Under the pieces are notes generated by a model. The model did no database searches, had not been told where the DNA came from, and saw only the letters and a program-made list of their open reading frames with translations. The position numbers were made by a program, and so were the translations under genes. A DNA stretch of 64,000 bases. It comes from an uncultured bacterium (lineage in GTDB: Bacteria; Bacteroidota; Bacteroidia; CAILMK01). Positions within the stretch are counted from its first letter, which is position 1, and the number at the start of each line of letters is the position of its first letter. The DNA lies in NCBI GenBank assembly GCA_903829945.1, contig CAIKRV010000078.1:44402-108401 (forward strand), written 5' to 3'. This document shows, piece after piece, positions 27,154 through 35,307 of the stretch.

Positions 27154-27884
27154 AAAAGATAATTTTAATAGACGATGAACCTTTAGCGAGATTAATTCTG
27201 AAAGAATATTTATCTACTTATCCAATGTTGGAAATTGTAGCAGAATGCAATGATGGATTTGAAGGGATAAAGGCAATTGTAGAAAATAAACCTGACCTTA
27301 TTTTCCTTGATATACAAATGCCGAAAATAAGCGGTTTTGAAATGTTAGAATTGTTAGAACAAGCTCCAGCGGTAATTTTTACTACTGCATTTGACGAATA
27401 CGCCTTAAAGGCATTTGATGAAAATGCCATTGATTATTTATTAAAACCATTTAGCAAAGAACGTTTTGATAAGGCACTGAAAAAATGGCTCGAATCATCA
27501 GCCGTCAATAATGAAGGATTTGAGCACTTAATAAATTCTGTTAATCAGTTACAAGATAAGCAAAGAGTGGTGGTAAAAAACGGTACCAAAATAAGAATTA
27601 TCCCGGTGCATGAAATTATGTTTTTTGAGGCATATGATGATTTTGTAAAAGTTCATACAGCAGAGGGGATATTCCTAAAAAATAAAACGATGACGTATTT
27701 TGAAAAAACGTTATCACCGCTTCAATTTACGAGAGTACATCGTTCTTTTATTATCAAGCAGGATGAAATAATAAAAATTGAACCATTTGAAAAGGAATCA
27801 CATGTTGCAATTCTTAGAAATGGAGCCAGAATTCCTATTAGTAAATCAGGATATGCAAAGTTGAAAGAATCCTTAGGAATTTAA
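27150..27884 (+). CDS. LytTR-family response regulator
   Basis: 244 aa. A receiver domain (1-120) has the acidic pocket IDDEPLAR and the phosphoacceptor aspartate in LIFLDIQMPKISG, with TTAFDEYALKAFDENAIDYLLKPF forming the switch region. After a linker the LytTR DNA-binding domain occupies about 145-244 (NGTKIRIIPVHEIMFFEAYDD ... FTRVHRSFIIKQDEI). Such regulators bind pairs of short direct repeats. Its ATGA overlap with the kinase gene indicates coupled translation. No target can be named. Confidence 0.93.
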   Translation: MKKIILIDDEPLARLILKEYLSTYPMLEIVAECNDGFEGIKAIVENKPDLIFLDIQMPKISGFEMLELLEQAPAVIFTTAFDEYALKAFDENAIDYLLKPFSKERFDKALKKWLESSAVNNEGFEHLINSVNQLQDKQRVVVKNGTKIRIIPVHEIMFFEAYDDFVKVHTAEGIFLKNKTMTYFEKTLSPLQFTRVHRSFIIKQDEIIKIEPFEKESHVAILRNGARIPISKSGYAKLKESLGI

Positions 27885-27959
27885 TTGATTTATGTGGATG
27901 CTATAAAAATTTAAACATCTACATTCAGCGCAAATAGTTAGTTCTATTATTAAGCGAAC

Positions 27960-28460
27960 TTAATTCCCAGGTATTCTTACCGGAGTTTGTTTGGCCGGGT
28001 CTTCTGATAATGGTGTAATTACTTCTCCTTTTATGTAAAGAACTTTGCTTTGATCAGGGATATTAGTAGTTACCGTAATTGATTTAGTAAAGGTACCATG
28101 TCCTGAATTGGAATTATAGGCAGCTTCAATATATCCGGTGGCACCGGGGGCTACCGGCTCTTTGCTCCAACTTGGGGTAGTACATCCACAGGAAGGACGA
28201 ACATTTACAATTACAAGGGCTTGGTTTCCGGTATTTCTAAACTTAAATTGATACTTGGCTATATTACCTTTTTCAATCTTTCCAAAATCATATTCATCTT
28301 TTTCAAACGTAATTACCGGACCGTCCTTTTTGGTAGTGGCAGCTTTTTCAGCAGGTTTGCCCGCGGTATTTGCTTTTTGGCCCCCCGGTTTTTGTGTTTG
28401 GGAATTCAGGGAAAGAATGGAAATAATAAGGAAAAGAGGTAGTAAGCGTAGTGTTTTCAT
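27960..28460 (-). CDS. Exported DUF1573 protein
   Basis: 166 aa from the ATG at 28460; a longer frame from 28502 would add 14 residues before the signal peptide (MKTLRLLPLFLIISILSLNSQ). After a low-complexity K/G/A-rich linker comes the DUF1573 Ig-like (ASPM/MSP-type) domain: ITFEKDEYDFGKIEKG, FRNTGNQALVIVNVRPSCGCTTPSWSKEP and APGATGYIEAAYNS. The conserved SCGCT is present. Such proteins are abundant in Bacteroidota envelopes; their role is unknown. It is a paralogue of the next gene, 108 bp apart, with the same domain but a different linker position. Confidence 0.87.
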   Translation of the reverse strand: MKTLRLLPLFLIISILSLNSQTQKPGGQKANTAGKPAEKAATTKKDGPVITFEKDEYDFGKIEKGNIAKYQFKFRNTGNQALVIVNVRPSCGCTTPSWSKEPVAPGATGYIEAAYNSNSGHGTFTKSITVTTNIPDQSKVLYIKGEVITPLSEDPAKQTPVRIPGN

Positions 28461-28568
28461 AAAGTTGTTTATTAGATACAAGACCTTCCGGATAACAATC
28501 ACGGAAGGTCTTTATAATTTTTCAACAAAATGCCAAATTATATTGGCCATTGATGCTTAAAGCATTAA

Positions 28569-29045
28569 TTATTTCTTTTTCTCAGCAGGCTTAGCATTAG
28601 TAGCAGGAGCTACTGCAGGCTTAGCAGGCATAGCGCCTTTTTCTTTAACTTCACCGCGAATGGTAACGAATTGATCCTTGCCATCACCCAAATTAGATTG
28701 AATGCTTAGTGTTTTGGTAAATTGACCTAAACGACCGGCAGAGTGAAAAGTAGCAGTGATTTCACCAGTTTTGCCAGGCATAATTGGTTCTTTGGACCAA
28801 CCTGGAGAAGTACAACCGCAAGGTGTATTTACGTTATTAATAATTAACGGAGCAGTACCAGTATTTTTAAATTTGAAAGCATGTGTGTAATCCGGTCCTT
28901 CTTCTACAGCACCAAAATCATACGTGGTTTCAACAAATTGGATAGCGGGTTCACCTGCTGCTTTTTCTGCTTTTTTATCTTGTGCGAAAGCTGTGGTTGA
29001 TATGCCGGCAAAAGCTAAAGCGGCAATAATGAATAACTTTTTCAT
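28569..29045 (-). CDS. Exported DUF1573 protein (paralogue)
   Basis: 158 aa with a signal peptide (MKKLFIIAALAFAGISTTAFAQ). The DUF1573 domain contains IQFVETTYDFGAVEEG, FKNTGTAPLIINNVNTPCGCTSPGWSKEP and MPGKTGEITATF. The tail is rich in P, A and K. It shares domain order and the CGCT motif with the protein at 27960, so the two look like a tandem duplication. No function can be assigned beyond a periplasmic or surface location. Confidence 0.88.
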   Translation of the reverse strand: MKKLFIIAALAFAGISTTAFAQDKKAEKAAGEPAIQFVETTYDFGAVEEGPDYTHAFKFKNTGTAPLIINNVNTPCGCTSPGWSKEPIMPGKTGEITATFHSAGRLGQFTKTLSIQSNLGDGKDQFVTIRGEVKEKGAMPAKPAVAPATNAKPAEKKK

Positions 29046-29153
29046 AAGTGTTTGCTAAAATTTAATTGTTGTTATGGTTAGTGTTTTACAAATGTCCTGC
29101 CAAAAGTCCATTTATATGCGAATTTATAAAATTTTTTTAAAAACCTGAAGTAT

Positions 29154-30758
29154 TTAAGCAAAAAGTCTTGCTAATACTCTAAAAATGAAGTATATAAAAT
29201 ATATACCCAATCCTAGGTACAGACTAATTTTACCCATTAGGTCTCCAAATTGGGCATAAAATGTATCCTTCGTTTTCAACACGATAGGGCTTTTTATAGC
29301 TTTTTCGGTCCACCAAGCTGTTGTTTTTTGCAAACTGCCATCCGATTGAATGAAGCATGAAGTGCCGGTATTGGCTGCTCTAACTATAAACATTCTTTCC
29401 TCAATGGCCCTCAATTGGGCGTACATTACATGTTGTTTATATCCATCAGTATTTTCCCACCAACCATCGTTGGTGAAGATAGTGATTATGTTTGCGCCTT
29501 TTCGTACATATTGACTGATATATTCCCCAAAAATGGATTCATAGCAAATAACAGGGGCAGCCACAATTTTATCTGAAACTTTAAATACCGAAGGTTCTTT
29601 TTGTGTGCCTAGGCTTCCACCTCCGCCTCCCATATTTATTGCGAAGCTCCCTAAAAAGCTTAAAGCATGTTCAAATGGGATAACCTCTACGCCGGGAACT
29701 AATCTACTTTTATGGTAAACGGATACTTCTTGACCACTATCCATTAATATTCCTGAATTGAAAATATCATACCATATGCCAGTTCGAACTGATAAATGTG
29801 CGCTTTCACTTTTTGTTTCTTTCGTGTATTCCTGATATGAATTCATTCCACTAATCAATTTTATTTTTGGATGTTTTTTCAAAAATGTTCTGATTTCTAT
29901 TATAGAATGAAATTGATTAATATAAGATTCATTTATTTCTTCCGTTATTGCTGTTTCCGGCCACACCAATAAAATGGTATTGGTGTCTATTAATGATTCG
30001 CTCAGTCGAATTAAAGTATTTAATTGCTGTGCAGCGTTTCCTGAAAATTTTTGATATGGATCTATGTTAGGTTGAACTGCAACTGCATTTTGTAATTCCC
30101 CTTTAGGTGGAATGGGTTTGATTAAATAAGAAAAAATAATCGGAAATGCAATGACAATGAAACTTAAACTAATTATTTTATAACTTTTCTTAGGATCAGA
30201 TTTAAAATTTTTAATAGCTTCAAATATTAAAATATTTACTATCCATATCCATAAAGTCCCTCCTTCAAATCCTGTATATTCATACCATTGTATCCAATTG
30301 GGCTGACCGGCCCAGCAATTTCCTAAATTGAGCCAGGGCCAATTGCCGTCCCAATTTAAATGGAAATATTCAAATCCCATCCAAAAAATACATAGGGCTA
30401 TATAGGCATATTTTTTTGCCAATCGCTTTTGTATAAAATGAAACCACATAAATGGTATACACATCAACAAAGCGTTACATAAAATTGCAAGGACTGCACC
30501 ACCCGGTGAGGCATACCATATCCACCAAGTTGTAAAAATATTCCATAATAAGAAAGTAAAGAAGGATACAAAAAACACCTTAGATCCGGGTTTTGCACTT
30601 TCGTTACGAATATGATTTTCCATCATCAGTAAAGGTACAAAGCCTAGAAAAATCAGATAATTTAAATGCAAAGGAGGCCATGCTAAATATAGCATTAACG
30701 CACCAAGTAAAATTAATCCGCTATAAGTAAAAATATTATTTCTTTCCTTCCACAACAA
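29154..30758 (-). CDS. lnt: Apolipoprotein N-acyltransferase
   Basis: 534 aa. Adds the third acyl chain to the N-terminal cysteine of lipoproteins at the inner membrane. N-terminal helices (about 10-210) are followed by a periplasmic nitrilase domain. The catalytic triad is visible: Glu in LLVWPETAITEE, Lys in VYHKSRLVPGVEVIPFE and Cys in PVICYESIFGEY. A last helix closes the protein. Several predicted lipoproteins occur in this window (PstS2, RND adaptor, DUF4249, BatC), which would be its substrates. It overlaps the 3' end of rsmI by 23 bp. Confidence 0.95.
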   Translation of the reverse strand: MLWKERNNIFTYSGLILLGALMLYLAWPPLHLNYLIFLGFVPLLMMENHIRNESAKPGSKVFFVSFFTFLLWNIFTTWWIWYASPGGAVLAILCNALLMCIPFMWFHFIQKRLAKKYAYIALCIFWMGFEYFHLNWDGNWPWLNLGNCWAGQPNWIQWYEYTGFEGGTLWIWIVNILIFEAIKNFKSDPKKSYKIISLSFIVIAFPIIFSYLIKPIPPKGELQNAVAVQPNIDPYQKFSGNAAQQLNTLIRLSESLIDTNTILLVWPETAITEEINESYINQFHSIIEIRTFLKKHPKIKLISGMNSYQEYTKETKSESAHLSVRTGIWYDIFNSGILMDSGQEVSVYHKSRLVPGVEVIPFEHALSFLGSFAINMGGGGGSLGTQKEPSVFKVSDKIVAAPVICYESIFGEYISQYVRKGANIITIFTNDGWWENTDGYKQHVMYAQLRAIEERMFIVRAANTGTSCFIQSDGSLQKTTAWWTEKAIKSPIVLKTKDTFYAQFGDLMGKISLYLGLGIYFIYFIFRVLARLFA

Positions 30759-31401
30759 TTACAAATTCTCCTTTTATAGTTCCTGATTTTAATTTTTCTG
30801 AAATTTCTCCCAATGTTCCATTCATGGTTTCTTCAAATACTTTTGTTAATTCTCGCGAAACAGATGCACGACGATCAGTCCCAAAATATTCAATAAACTG
30901 TTCTATGGTTTTTTCAATACGATGTACACTTTCATAAAATATCATGGTTCTTTCTTCCTCACTTAATAATTTTAAGCGAGTACTTCTTCCCTTTTTATGC
31001 GGGAGAAAACCTTCAAAGCAAAATTTATCAGATGGTAAGCCTGATTTAATTAATGCAGGTACAAACGCAGTGGCCCCCGGTAAACATATTACCTCAATTT
31101 CATTTTCCAAACAATTTTTTACAAGTAAATAGGCGGGATCTGAAATGCCCGGCGTTCCTGCATCAGATACCAAACAATATTTTTTTCCTGTTTGTAATTC
31201 TTCAGCAATTTGTTTGGCTATTTGATGCTCATTATGCATATGATATGCACGCAAAGGTGTATGAATATCATAATGCGCTAATACTTTTCTGCTAACTCTC
31301 GTATCTTCAGCAAGTATCAAATCGGCACTACGCAATTCGTTTAGTGCGCGTAAAGTAATATCTTCCATATTTCCTATGGGTGTAGGAATTATAATTAGCA
31401 T
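30736..31401 (-). CDS. rsmI: 16S rRNA (cytidine-1402-2'-O)-methyltransferase
   Basis: 221 aa. SAM-dependent tetrapyrrole-methylase fold with the RsmI signatures IPTPIGNMEDITLRAL at the N-terminus, AEDTRVSRKVLAHYDI, LVSDAGTPGISDPAY and FYESVHRIEKT. It methylates the 2'-OH of C1402 in the decoding centre together with RsmH. It is shorter than the E. coli protein (about 286 aa), lacking the C-terminal extension, which is usual in this phylum. It is upstream of lnt with a short overlap. Confidence 0.95.
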   Translation of the reverse strand: MLIIIPTPIGNMEDITLRALNELRSADLILAEDTRVSRKVLAHYDIHTPLRAYHMHNEHQIAKQIAEELQTGKKYCLVSDAGTPGISDPAYLLVKNCLENEIEVICLPGATAFVPALIKSGLPSDKFCFEGFLPHKKGRSTRLKLLSEEERTMIFYESVHRIEKTIEQFIEYFGTDRRASVSRELTKVFEETMNGTLGEISEKLKSGTIKGEFVIVVEGKK

Positions 31402-31449
31402 ATTTCAAATTTAATACTGTTATTGTAGGAAAATCGCATATTTAATAAT

Positions 31450-33918
31450 TTATTCTCTGTGATAAACTCTTTTTACTCTTTGGGATATGCTAGTTAAAAC
31501 TTCATAAGGAATAGTATTCATCGCTTTTGCCATGTTATATATACTATGCTCAGCATTAAAAATAATCACTTCATCACCTTCATTGACTGGTATTCCACTG
31601 ATGTCAATCATACACATATCCATGCAAATATTTCCAATGGTGGGCACTTCCTTTCCATGAATATAAACTTTCCCTTTTCCATTTCCAAGCATTCTCGGGA
31701 ATCCATCTGCATATCCTATTTCGATGGTAGCGATAGTTGTGTTTTGTTGAACTATGGCATTTCTTGAATATCCAACGCTTTCTCCAGCAGGAATATTTTT
31801 AATTTGTGAGATATGTGATTTTAAGGTGCTGACGCATTCTAGCTGTTGCATAACTTCTGGATCAGGATCTAATCCAAACATTCCAATTCCTAAGCGGACC
31901 ATATTATATTGTGCTTCCGGAAAGCGCGTGATTCCGGCAGTATTTAAAGCATGAAATAAAATAGGATAATTTAATGCTTTTGCTAAAATGTTTTTAGTAT
32001 GATCAAATAAGGATATTTGTTTTTTTGTAAATGCATCATGCTCGGAATTATCTGTTGAGGCCAAGTGAGTAAATATAGATTTTACCTCTAAAAAATTAAA
32101 TTTAGTAAGTACAGATATTAATTCATTTATTTGATTTTCTTCAAAGCCTAAACGATGCATTCCGGAATCAATTTTTATATGAATTGGAAATGTTTTTACA
32201 TTTTTCCGTGAAATAAAATTTCCAAATTCATTTAAAAGTTTAATACTATATATTTCCGGTTCTAATTGATAACTAAAAATGCTTTCGAATGAAGATACAT
32301 CAGGATTCATTACCATGATGGGCATACTTATCCCATGTTGTCTTAGATATATCCCTTCATCAGTATAGGCTACAGCCAAATAATTTACTTTATGATGTTG
32401 TAAAACATTTGCTATTTCATGGGCTCCTCCACCGTAGGAGGAAGCTTTTACCATGGCCATTATCTTTACCTCTGGTTTTAAATAGGAACGATAGACATTT
32501 AAATTATGTATAATGGAATTCAGATTGATTTCCATAACGGTTGCATGGGCTTTTTGTTGTAATCGAACGGCAATGCGTTCTAAATTAAAGCTTCTACTTC
32601 CTTTTATAAGTATGGCTTCATTCTGGAAATTCATTTGATCAATTTCAGCCAATAACGCATCAGTGCTTAAATAAAAATATCCACTAGTAAAAACTTTATT
32701 AAGAGCTTGCATTGATTTACCTAAACCAATAAATTTATCAATATTATGATGCTTTAAAATGGAGGAAATCTCTTCTAATAATTCGTATTCTGTTTTTCCG
32801 CTTTCAAAAATATCTGAAAGTATTATTGTTTTTTTACTGTTTTGTTTCTGTTGTTCTAAAACATCCAGCGCGATACTTAAAGAAGCAGTATCTGAATTAT
32901 AAGAATCATTAATTATGGTGCAGCCATTAATACCTTCTTTAATTTCCAGTCGCATTTCAATGGCACTAAGTTCCATAATTCCATTTTGAATATCATTAGG
33001 TGATATTCCTAAATATCGCAAGCAAGTATAGCATTGCATACAATTTTGAATAGAGGCGCTATCCTTGAACGGAATTATTAATTCTGTCGTATTTCCTGCT
33101 TCTAAAAGTTTTAATGCAGTTCCTTTTAGGTTTGGAGAAGTTTCTTGAATTTGTATATTGGCCTTGTTGCTTACTCCCCATGTAAAACTATTGTTAATTC
33201 CTTCCAATAATACATCATTTCCAATAACAACTTTAATGTCTTTAAATAATTTTAATTTTTCTAATTTCTTTTCTAGTGAGTTTGAAAAATTTGCTTGATG
33301 TGCATTTCCTATATTGGTTAAAATTCCAATATCCGGTTTAAGAATTAACTCAAGTTTTTCCATTTCACCGGGAAATGATATACCTGCTTCGAAAATACCT
33401 ATGGTATGTTTTGGATTTAATTGACATACAGAAATTGGAACTCCAATTTGAGAGTTATAGCTCTTTGGACTTTTGCATACCCGATAATAGTTTTCCAATA
33501 ATTGTGCGAGCCATTCTTTAACTATAGTTTTTCCATTGCTTCCTGTAATTCCTATAATTGGAATATTAAATTTACTTCTATGTATGGCAGCAATTTTTTG
33601 GAGGGCATTTATGGCAGATGGCCATATTAAATAATTGCAATCTGCAGGTAATTTAGTAACACTTGATTCTTGTTCTAAAATAAAATTTCTTATGCCTTTT
33701 TCATAGCATTCTTCTAAGTATTGATGGCCATCACCGGTTTTACTTTTGATGGCAAAAAATAAGGTTTGTTCAGGAATTCGAATACTTCTGCTATCTGTAC
33801 CTATATAATACAACTTGGTGTCATTGACTACCCGATAGGGTGTAGCCGGAAACATAGCTAATATGTCAGAAAAAGAGTATTGCACTTTAATGGACGAAAA
33901 TAGCGATTTTCTTTGCAC
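31450..33918 (-). CDS. Bifunctional MurF / alanine racemase fusion
   Basis: 822 aa. The N-terminal half (to about 450) is UDP-MurNAc-tripeptide:D-Ala-D-Ala ligase with the ATP loop GITGSNGKT at 123-131 and NDSYNSDTASL in the C-terminal domain. From about 455 it is a fold-III alanine racemase: HATVMEINLNSIIHNLNVYRS, the PLP lysine in MVKASSYGGGAHEIA, and the catalytic tyrosine region GESVGYSRN. The fusion makes D-alanine and adds the D-Ala-D-Ala dipeptide to the peptidoglycan precursor. This fusion is widespread in Bacteroidota and thus supports the phylum call. It is divergent from recX. Confidence 0.95.
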   Translation of the reverse strand: MQRKSLFSSIKVQYSFSDILAMFPATPYRVVNDTKLYYIGTDSRSIRIPEQTLFFAIKSKTGDGHQYLEECYEKGIRNFILEQESSVTKLPADCNYLIWPSAINALQKIAAIHRSKFNIPIIGITGSNGKTIVKEWLAQLLENYYRVCKSPKSYNSQIGVPISVCQLNPKHTIGIFEAGISFPGEMEKLELILKPDIGILTNIGNAHQANFSNSLEKKLEKLKLFKDIKVVIGNDVLLEGINNSFTWGVSNKANIQIQETSPNLKGTALKLLEAGNTTELIIPFKDSASIQNCMQCYTCLRYLGISPNDIQNGIMELSAIEMRLEIKEGINGCTIINDSYNSDTASLSIALDVLEQQKQNSKKTIILSDIFESGKTEYELLEEISSILKHHNIDKFIGLGKSMQALNKVFTSGYFYLSTDALLAEIDQMNFQNEAILIKGSRSFNLERIAVRLQQKAHATVMEINLNSIIHNLNVYRSYLKPEVKIMAMVKASSYGGGAHEIANVLQHHKVNYLAVAYTDEGIYLRQHGISMPIMVMNPDVSSFESIFSYQLEPEIYSIKLLNEFGNFISRKNVKTFPIHIKIDSGMHRLGFEENQINELISVLTKFNFLEVKSIFTHLASTDNSEHDAFTKKQISLFDHTKNILAKALNYPILFHALNTAGITRFPEAQYNMVRLGIGMFGLDPDPEVMQQLECVSTLKSHISQIKNIPAGESVGYSRNAIVQQNTTIATIEIGYADGFPRMLGNGKGKVYIHGKEVPTIGNICMDMCMIDISGIPVNEGDEVIIFNAEHSIYNMAKAMNTIPYEVLTSISQRVKRVYHRE

Positions 33919-33953
33919 TTTTGCAATAAATGTGCCGTCACCGGTAATAATTC

Positions 33954-34436
33954 ATGCGACCACCCAGAAAATACACTTATACTGATGCCTTGCAGAGAAT
34001 GCGACGTTATTGTGCTTATCAAGAACGTTGCCACAAAGAAGTTAAGGATAAACTTTATACCTGGGGTATGGATACAGAAGAAATAGGAAGAATTTTGGTT
34101 CAACTTATTGAAGAAAAATACCTGAATGAAGAAAGATATACGAAAGCTATTATTGGAGGTAAATTTAGGCAGAAGGGTTGGGGGCGAATTAAAATAACCC
34201 AAGCTTTGAAATCAAAAGGGATCGTAAGTAACCTAATTAATTATTCCTTAACAGAAATTGATGAAAAGGAATACCGCATAAAGCTCAAAGAGCTTTTAAT
34301 TAAAAAATTAAATACCCTGAAGGCAGAGCATCCATTGGCCAAAAAGCATAAAATGGCTAGATATGCCATAGGCAAAGGTTATGAATCGGAATTGGTTTGG
34401 ATGATAATTGAGGAAATTTTATTGGAAAGTGAATAG
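33954..34436 (+). CDS. recX: Regulatory protein RecX
   Basis: 160 aa. The protein is all-helical with three RecX repeats: the first contains DALQRMRRYCAYQERCHKEV, the second LIEEKYLNEERYTKAIIGGKFRQKGWG and the third KMARYAIGKGYESELVW. RecX inhibits RecA filament extension and so tunes recombination and SOS. No recA lies next to it. The ATG at 33954 is 35 bp from the divergent murF-alr start, so both promoters must lie in or near the coding sequences. Confidence 0.92.
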   Translation: MRPPRKYTYTDALQRMRRYCAYQERCHKEVKDKLYTWGMDTEEIGRILVQLIEEKYLNEERYTKAIIGGKFRQKGWGRIKITQALKSKGIVSNLINYSLTEIDEKEYRIKLKELLIKKLNTLKAEHPLAKKHKMARYAIGKGYESELVWMIIEEILLESE

Positions 34437-35307
34437 TTGGGGCATTCTTATTGCCAGGACATATTTTCTTGCATTTGGGAGAGTTGTGTTTTTACTCCCT
34501 AATTATTGGGATACATTTTGCAATTCTTATGTAAAACCTCATTTAAACTTGATACTTTTTCGAATGTACCATTGAAAAACAAAATAAAATGTTGTTAACA
34601 ATGATCGTATATTCGTTATAAAAAATTGAATAACATAGTTTTATATAAATTTTTTTGCAATTCTATTTTTCATGCATAAAATCAAATTTTCGAATTAAAC
34701 ATCGAAAATCCTGGGTCAAAAATGTGTTGGAAATTGTATCAAACAACAATTTTATTGATGAACATCAATAATATATCAATTTTCAGTCAATTCTTACAGT
34801 CAGGACGCAAAAAAATGTGGAAAAGAGTAAACTTTTTTTCATAAAGAGAGAACAATTTGATAATTTTCGCAGTATCTTAGCACTTTGAAAGCAGAAAATG
34901 TATTGCTTTTAAAAGGAAGAGTAGGCAGCAACACACACTTATCAAGAGCTAATCCACACACACACAGCTCACTATCTGCCTGAGGAGATAATCCTAGCTT
35001 TTCCACTTTGATGAATTTGGAACCTATGGTTCTGAGCTAATTGTGTTCGCCAAAGCACATTTGTTCGATTTTATCAAAACTTAAACTGTCGCGGGTGTGC
35101 CCCCTATGGTTGTTTTACTTCCATGTCTGTACATTCGGGCTGATGTGTAATTATACGTATATACATATATGATATTTCGTCCTCAAGTTCAAAATGAAAC
35201 CAAACCGGTTAAAGGTGAGGCTTTTGTGCTTTTATCCCCAATGGTAGAGGCGTTAAGATTTTTTTATACTTTATCAATCAAATTTTTATTAACTAATTTA
35301 AACAGGC
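34437..35307 (+). promoter_or_regulatory. 871-bp spacer: promoter candidate and long structured leader of the giant gene
   Basis: Up to about 34850 the spacer is AT-rich and featureless. A TTTG at 34858-34861 followed 20 bp later by GCACTTTG (34882-34889) resembles a -33/-7 pair, although the -7 has two mismatches; TATCTTAG just before it is an alternative. Transcription from there would give a leader of about 410 nt. That leader holds nested complementary arms: AGGCAG 34923-34928 with CTGCCT 34976-34981 around GAGCT 34946-34950/AGCTC 34966-34970. A second set is TAGCT 34995-34999 with AGCTA 35035-35039 around GAACC-TAT-GGTTC 35020-35032. CCTATGGTT occurs twice (35023, 35103). No known riboswitch class is recognised. 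Confidence 0.45.

Noticed and set aside
33858..34202. Minus-strand ORF of 114 codons overlapping recX and murF-alr start
   Set aside because: Covers the antisense of recX; no recognisable domain and it would obstruct two well-supported genes.
34928..34966. CA-rich tract as a microsatellite or phase-variation repeat
   Set aside because: The CA units are short and interrupted (four and five units), too few for slippage-driven phase variation, and lie outside coding sequence.
34890..35307. Known riboswitch (cobalamin, TPP, SAM) in the giant-gene leader
   Set aside because: No conserved core of those classes was recognised; the leader is reported only as structured.
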